A DNA stretch of 64,000 bases from contig NC_057848.1 of the NCBI RefSeq assembly GCF_910594005.1, positions 134,054,155 through 134,118,154 of the forward strand, in the 5' to 3' direction. The position numbers and the translations under genes were made by a program. Source of the stretch: Cervus elaphus. Its lineage: Eukaryota; Chordata; Mammalia; Artiodactyla; Cervidae. Shown piece by piece: positions 58,657-64,000 of the stretch; within the stretch, counting starts at the first letter, position 1, and each line of letters starts with the position of its first letter. The notes under the pieces are model-generated. The model was not told the DNA's origin, made no database searches, and saw only the letters and a list, made by a program, of their open reading frames with translations.

Positions 58657-58750
58657 ATGTGCAGATGACTGCATGCCAGTGACGTAGTGGCAGACAAGAC
58701 ATTGCCCCTTCCTGAAACTCAGTTTCCATAGGGCTACCTACTTTTTTTTT
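58612..58750 (+). repeat. Local duplication, copy 1
   Basis: This segment covers the BovB tail, its 3' flank (GCATGCCAGTGACGTAGTGG, then CAGACAAGACATTGCCCCTT and CCTGAAACTCAGTTTCCATA) and a T-run. It recurs at 60017-60160 with few changes. Confidence 0.85.
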
Positions 58751-58859
58751 GGCCATTCTGTGCAGCATGCAGGCTGTTAGTTCCCCAGCCAGGGATAGAA
58801 CCTGCCCCCTCTACACAGGAGACACAGAGACTTAACCACTGGACCACCAGAAAGTCCCA
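58742..58859 (-). mobile_element. CHR-type tRNA SINE, antisense
   Basis: A T-run and GGCCATTCTGTGCAGCATGC lead to CCAGCCAGGGATAGAACCTG and TTAACCACTGGACCACCAGA. Imperfect flanks are GGGCTACCTAC at 58731-58741 and GGGCACCCTAC at 58860-58870. Confidence 0.85.
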
Positions 58860-59034
58860 GGGCACCCTACATTAAACAAGTAGATATGTACTTTAGCACA
58901 GTTTGTTTAACAGGTGTGATTATGACAGAACTATAGGTAAGGAAAGGCTGTGTCAGAGAAGCAGGAGAAGGGGTGATGTTCAGCCAATCAGAGTAGATAA
59001 GAAAGTGGAAGGGACCACAAGAAGGAGGCCCAGG

Positions 59035-59200
59035 GATTTCCCTGGTGGTCCAGTGGTTAAGTCTTTACCTTCTAATAGAAAGGGTGCAGGTTCGATCCCT
59101 GGTCCGGGAGCTGGGATCCCACATGCCTCATGGCCAAAAAAACCAAAACATAAAACAGGAGCAATATTGTAATGGATTCAATAAAGACTTTAAAAAAAGA
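59035..59200 (+). mobile_element. CHR-type tRNA SINE
   Basis: GGATTTCCCTGGTGGTCCAG, a TTAAGTCTTTACCTTCTAAT stretch, GGTTCGATCCCTGGTCCGGG and CCACATGCCTCATGGCCAAA are followed by an A-rich tail to about 59200. Confidence 0.88.
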
Positions 59201-60016
59201 AGAAGGAGGAGGAGACCCAGAAGTGTCTTGTGATCGTCATGTTCTAAAGCAATCCAGTGACAGTTGCTTGATGTTCTGTATAAAGGTTAACTACATTAGA
59301 AACATAGACTGAGTAAAAGCATAAATCTGTACCCCTGAGTTACATTTTTCTGCATGCATAAAATAGCCTTGAGTCTTCCCCAAAAGTCTCCTTAAAGAAG
59401 CCCTTCTCTCTTCCATCTTCTATGATCCTAGTGAAGGTGTGTAGTTCTTCTCCCTTTAATTGGTTGCCATAAAAATGGAAATTATTTTATCTGAAATATA
59501 TTTTCAGGAATATAGTTTTCTATAGTTTTACATTTAATACAACTTCATATGCTTATTTGTCCTGTTAAAAAACATAGTATCATGTAGCATATACTTATAT
59601 GATTTCTTTTGCTTTTTGGACCTTCTAAAATATATCCAACTATGTATGCTAGGTCCATCCCCCAAGGGTGATATATTCACATTACACCCTTGTTTTCCCA
59701 TTTTTAACATCACACTTTTAATTATTTCTCTATTGACTGGGAAACTCCCATAGTTGCATGTGTTAAACACTGAACTTCAAATAGCGTAGACAATTGGGAA
59801 GAGGCTTATGTAAACAGGGAAAAGCCAGGAGTTTATAGCAAGCTGGGCTAGGTTCAGCAGTAGCTGGGCCAAGCCTTTCCCTGGAATTTGGGAACTTGTG
59901 AACAGAGAAAACATGAGTCAGTTCTTCTCTGCAGAGAAACGTTTGAAGCAGACAAAATAATAAATATTAACTTCGGTTGATTTGAGGTGAGCTTTCCCTG
60001 GCCATGAGAGGAGACA

Positions 60017-60160
60017 ATGGGGTTGCAAAGAGTCAGAGATGACTGAGCAGCTGAACAACGATGTGCACGTGACTGCACTGCATGCCAGTGACGTAGTGGC
60101 AGACAAGACATTGCCCCTTCCTGAAGCTCAGTTTTCATAAGGCTGCCTACTTTTTTTTTT
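60017..60160 (+). repeat. Local duplication, copy 2
   Basis: It repeats 58612-58750: the end of the BovB tail (ATGGGGTTGCAAAGAGTCAG, a CTGAACAAC end), the shared flank (GTGACGTAGTGGCAGACAAG, ACATTGCCCCTTCCTGAA) and a T10 run at 60151-60160. The rest of the BovB element is absent, so this is not an independent BovB insertion. Confidence 0.85.
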
Positions 60161-60846
60161 GTCTGTCTATCTCATTCACTTCCATGCCTAGCAGAGTATC
60201 TGCCATATAACAGGTTCACAGTAATATTGGTTGAATGAATATGCTAATTTGGTAATTTCAAGAATGGAACCCTCATTGTACTATCATTTCCCTTATGAAA
60301 TTAGATTTGACTTACACATTAATTTACAGCATTTTTCCAGGAGCACCTCTCTTGGTAACCATATGTGCTGACTGAATGTACAAGTTGGAAATGAAACTTG
60401 AGCAGTACAGTTGAATGTGGGACTAGAAACATTTGGGAAACCAGTTTCTTTTTAATTGCTTGCTTACCACTTCTAAGAACCACAAAATAGGAACTGTGCA
60501 AAGTTATATGTTGTAGAATTGTACAAATTCAGGTAGGGTCTAGATTATAAAGTCTCAAATATTTTCATGGAACTTTCTAACAGAGTGCTATTTTCCAGTG
60601 AAGAAGATAAGACAGAGTCCTGCTACCCCCAATCATCTCAAATTCAAGACCAGTTTACACTGAGGGAGCTTGTTAAAATATAGATCTGGGCTCTATTCCA
60701 GACTAATCCAAAGAGTGAAATTAAAAATCAGTATTATCTAAAAGGTCTCCATGTGATTCTTCAAATCAACCAAGTCTAGTACAAAGATATGTTTATGAAA
60801 GCTTGTCTTATAATGGTGAATAACTGGAAAGTAAGAGTTGTAATCG

Positions 60847-61172
60847 GACTTCCCCAGTGGTCCAGTGGTTGGGAATCTGCCTGCCAATGCAGGGGACATG
60901 GGTTTGATCCCTAATCCAAGAAGATTCCATATGCCATGGGGCAACCAAGTCCATGCACCCCAACTACTGAGCCCACGCTCAAGAGCCTACGAGCCGCAAC
61001 TACTGAAGCCCCGCTCTATAAAGCCCGTGCTCCACAACAAGAGAAGCCACCACGGCGAGAAGCCCACACACCACATCTAAAGAATAATCCCCCCTCACCA
61101 CAACTAGAGAAAGCCTGCATGTAGCAATGAAGACCCAGCACAGCCAATAAATAAATAAATATTTTTTAAAAA
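60847..61172 (+). mobile_element. Long CHR-type tRNA SINE
   Basis: The tRNA-related head ACTTCCCCAGTGGTCCAGTG is followed by the long body with repeated CAACTACTGA and CGAGCCGCAACTACTGAAGC blocks, a CACGGCGAGAAGCCCACACA block and an AATAAATAAATAAAT tail. It is the fullest CHR copy in the window. Confidence 0.9.
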
Positions 61173-61199
61173 GACCAGTCCAGAAGGCTTGTAATTAAA

Positions 61200-62560
61200 G
61201 ACAAAAAGTTGTAATCTATTCCATAGAATAGTATTCTGGCATTAAGTATACAGAGGTTCCACTTCTGAAAAAGAGTAGCAGGGAACAGATTTACCTTCTC
61301 ACCTGAAACAACAACAACAACATAAAAGAACACACACAACAATGAAAGAACTGTTTTCAAGATATTGGGCATCTGGCAGCAAAGGACAGTGATCCCTAAG
61401 AAACAGGAAGCAAATAAGGGGAGCCCAGTGATTGTCCCACCTTACTGACATGAGAGAGTTTCCAGGCCATAGCATGGTGAGGGGAAACTGAGGCAGAGCA
61501 GGCAGACTCCCTGAGGACACAGAGCTGAGAGCCTGGGAAGACCAAAGCAGTAACATTCATAGGACAGAGTGCTGAAGTGGAGAGAGCTGCAGAGAGAGAA
61601 AACTCTAGAGGGTCCCCCTCATGTATTTATCTGAATAATGATCTGCACGTTTATGACAGGAACCTACTCAGAGCCAAGGAAAGGCCATCCAAAAGGATGA
61701 GAGGGAACAGTGCCCGACCCTCACTGTCTGTTCCCACCACCCAGACTACAAAAACCAATTCAAGGAGCATTGTGTGGAATGCTTAGGAAGGTCTTGCCTC
61801 AGTAATGAGGAATTATTAGCCCTAGACAGAGAATTGCTCCAGACCCGCCTTAACAAATCCTGAAAGCAAGGCCCAAAGGATCACTCTTTCCAAATAACTG
61901 AACTACATCCCAGGACAAAGCTTAAGAATATAGAAATAAAAAAAATAACTGACAGCAGTATTAGAATTAGCAGGAAAATTGCACTAGGGGATTAATGGCA
62001 GTTTAGACATTTCAGAAGAATAAAATTAGATTAGTGAACTCAAAAGACATAGCAATAGAAACTACCCAAAACAAAACACAGAAAGAAAAAAGAACTTTGA
62101 GAAATGAAAAGAATATCACTGAGCTGTGGGACAACTTCAAGCAACCTAATATTTGGTCCATTAGAATCTGAGGGAGAAGAGGATGAGGAAGAAACAAAAT
62201 GTTTTTGAAGAAATAATGGCTGAAAACATTCCAAATTTGATGAAAACTATAAATCTGCAGATACAAGAACCACAGTGAACCCCAAGCACAAGACACATGA
62301 AGAAAACACCACCAAGGTACATCATAATCAAACTGTTTAGAACCTGTGATAAACAGGAAGATCTTAAAAACAGAGATAAAAAGGAAATGTTATATACAGG
62401 GGGACAAAGATAAGAGTGATATCAGATCTCTTATGATAAACAGTATAATCAAGAAAACAATAATTTTAAAGTACTGGGGGGAGAAAAAACCTCTCAACTT
62501 AGAATTCTAAACCCAGTATAATTATCTATCATAAAATAAAGGCAAACTATATAGAACAAG
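61200..62560 (+). mobile_element. Ancient L1M 5'/ORF1-region fragment
   Basis: GAAGAAATAATGGCTGAAAA, CATTCCAAATTTGATGAAAA, CTATAAATCTGCAGATACAA and CATCATAATCAAACTGTTTA are typical of the region around ORF1 of old L1M elements. The part 61200-61950 is less certain. The coding sense is decayed. Confidence 0.65.
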
Positions 62561-62564
62561 ATGG

Positions 62565-63295
62565 AGTTTCAAAAAAAACTAAAATATAGAGCTACCATAT
62601 GACCCAGCAATCCCACTCCTAGACATATATCTGGAGAAAACCATAATTTGAAAAGATGCATGCACCCTAGTGTTCATTGTAGCAATATTTACAATAGCCA
62701 AGTCGTGGAAGCGACGTAAATGTCCATCAACAGAGGAATAGATAAAGAAGATGTGATATACAGTGTGTGTGTGTGTGTGTGTGTACTAGAATATTGTTGG
62801 AATTTTGAAATATTACTCAACCACAAAAAGGAATGAAATGGTGCCATTTGCAGAGATGTGGATGGACCTAGAGACTGTGATACAGAGTGAAGTCAGAGAA
62901 AAACAAATATAGTATCACTTATATGTGGAGTCTAGAAAAATGGTAGAGATGAACTTACTAGCAAAGCAGAAACAGAGTCACAGATGTAGAGAACAAACTT
63001 ATGCTTACCAAGGGGGAGAGCAAGATGAATTGGGAAATTGGAACTGACATATGTACACTAATATGTATAAAATAATTAATGAGAACCTACCATTTAGCAC
63101 AAGGAACTCTACTTGATGCTCTGTGGTGACCTAAATAGGAAGGAGATCTTAAAAAGAGTGGATATATGTATGTGCTATGCATATTATATGTATGTGTATA
63201 TATATATGATTCGCTTTGCTGTACAGCAAGGAACTAACACAACGTTGTAAAGCAACTATACTCCAATAAAAATCAATTTAAAAGATAAAATAGTA
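62565..63295 (+). mobile_element. Younger L1 3' end inserted in the old L1M
   Basis: GAGCTACCATATGACCCAGC, AATCCCACTCCTAGACATAT and GTGGATGGACCTAGAGACTG are ORF2 C-terminal sequence. They are followed by a 3' UTR ending in GCTGTACAGCAAGGAACTAA and CTATACTCCAATAAAAATCA. The surrounding old L1 resumes at about 63310. Confidence 0.82.
62763..62784. repeat. (TG)n microsatellite
   Basis: About eleven GT dinucleotide units lie inside the L1 3' end. This is a usual site of length variation. Confidence 0.9.
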
Positions 63296-63299
63296 TTTA

Positions 63300-64000
63300 A
63301 AAAAAATAATTTTAAAAAGGCAAAATAAAGACATTTTCAGACTTACCAAAACAAAAAGAATTCGATAGACTTACAGTGTAATAAATGTTAAAGGATATCC
63401 TTATCATTTAAATCTCTCTGGAAGGTAAATGGAAGTCTAAACAAAAATAGTAGCAATGTGTTTGGGATTTTTTAACATGTAAAAGTAAAATATATAACAG
63501 CACAAAAGTCAGAAGGAAGAAAGTGGAAGTATACTGTTGTAAGATTCTTATAATACATTTCACATGGTATAATATCACTTGAAGGTAGACTGATAAGTTA
63601 AAGATGTATGCTATAAACCCTAAAGCAACCACTAAAACAACAAAACAATTACAGCTAATAAAACAGGAGGGGAAAATAGAATGAAAATAAATAAACTAAT
63701 CCAAAAGAATGCAGAAAAGGGGAGCATTGGAGAGGTGGGACAAATAGAAATCAAATAGCAAGAAGATATGTTCATCAGTAATCGGTAATCATATTAAATA
63801 TAAGTTGTCTAAATTCTCCCAAATTAAAAAGAGATTGTCAGATTGGGGTATAGGAGGGAAGCAAGACCAAATTATATATTGCCCACAAGAAATGCTTTAT
63901 AAATAAAAACAAATCATTTTAAAGGAAAAGACTAGAAAAACATACACTATGATGACATTAATAAAAAGGAAGCTGGAATGACTATATTAATATCAAAGTA
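63300..64000 (+). mobile_element. Ancient L1M, continuation beyond the inserted L1
   Basis: AATAAAGACATTTTCAGACT and what follows (GATAGACTTACAGTGTAATA, CTATAAACCCTAAAGCAACC, GTTGTCTAAATTCTCCCAAA) are old L1 ORF1-region sequence, in the same direction as 61960-62560. It continues past the right edge. Confidence 0.7.

Larger units (their letters stand above)
56731..64000 (+). other. CASK: CASK intron inside the PDZ coding region (5' part)
   Basis: No further CASK exon is recognised before the window ends. 56750-57330, 59210-60000 and 60250-60840 hold no gene or clear repeat. Other parts are repeats listed separately. The ORFs at 56566-56916 and 56777-57025 are an exon read-through and chance. 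Confidence 0.8.

Overview
The window is intronic and exonic sequence of a mammalian gene from a ruminant (order Artiodactyla). The host is inferred from the repeats. There are BovB (RTE) LINE pieces, many tRNA-derived Bov-tA/Bov-A2 SINEs, CHR-type tRNA SINEs and ruminant L1 copies, on an older background of MIR, L1M, MaLR and hAT DNA-transposon relics. The species cannot be fixed from the sequence alone.

The only host gene I can support is CASK (calcium/calmodulin-dependent serine protein kinase, a MAGUK scaffold, X-linked in mammals), read on the + strand. Five ordinary exons are visible at 16024-16123, 30131-30252, 48161-48238, 51141-51221 and 56542-56730. An 18-nt microexon lies at 19554-19571. 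All have AG/GT borders and join in one open frame. They encode the linker after the kinase-like domain, the optional LLAAER hexapeptide, both L27 domains and the first residues of the PDZ domain. The kinase exons lie upstream, and the rest of PDZ, SH3 and guanylate kinase lie downstream.

Layout: 1-16023 is upstream intron. It opens with a BovB fragment and a 4.5-kb decayed L1, and ends with a CHR SINE close to the first exon. 16124-30130 holds the microexon and a three-level nest (SINE, solo ERV LTR, SINE). 30253-48160 is the largest intron, with a MaLR LTR carrying two younger insertions and a 1.9-kb antisense L1 with a perfect 17-bp target-site duplication. 48239-56541 holds two short introns with further SINEs. 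56731-64000 is downstream intron with a small local duplication and an L1 inserted into an older L1.

I found no tRNA, rRNA, CRISPR, operon or other new gene system. The points most worth checking are the neural-type microexon with its candidate SRRM4 and RBFOX sites, the SINE close to a constitutive acceptor, a dimeric Bov-tA form found at two loci with independent target-site duplications, and the nested insertions whose order can be read from their duplications.
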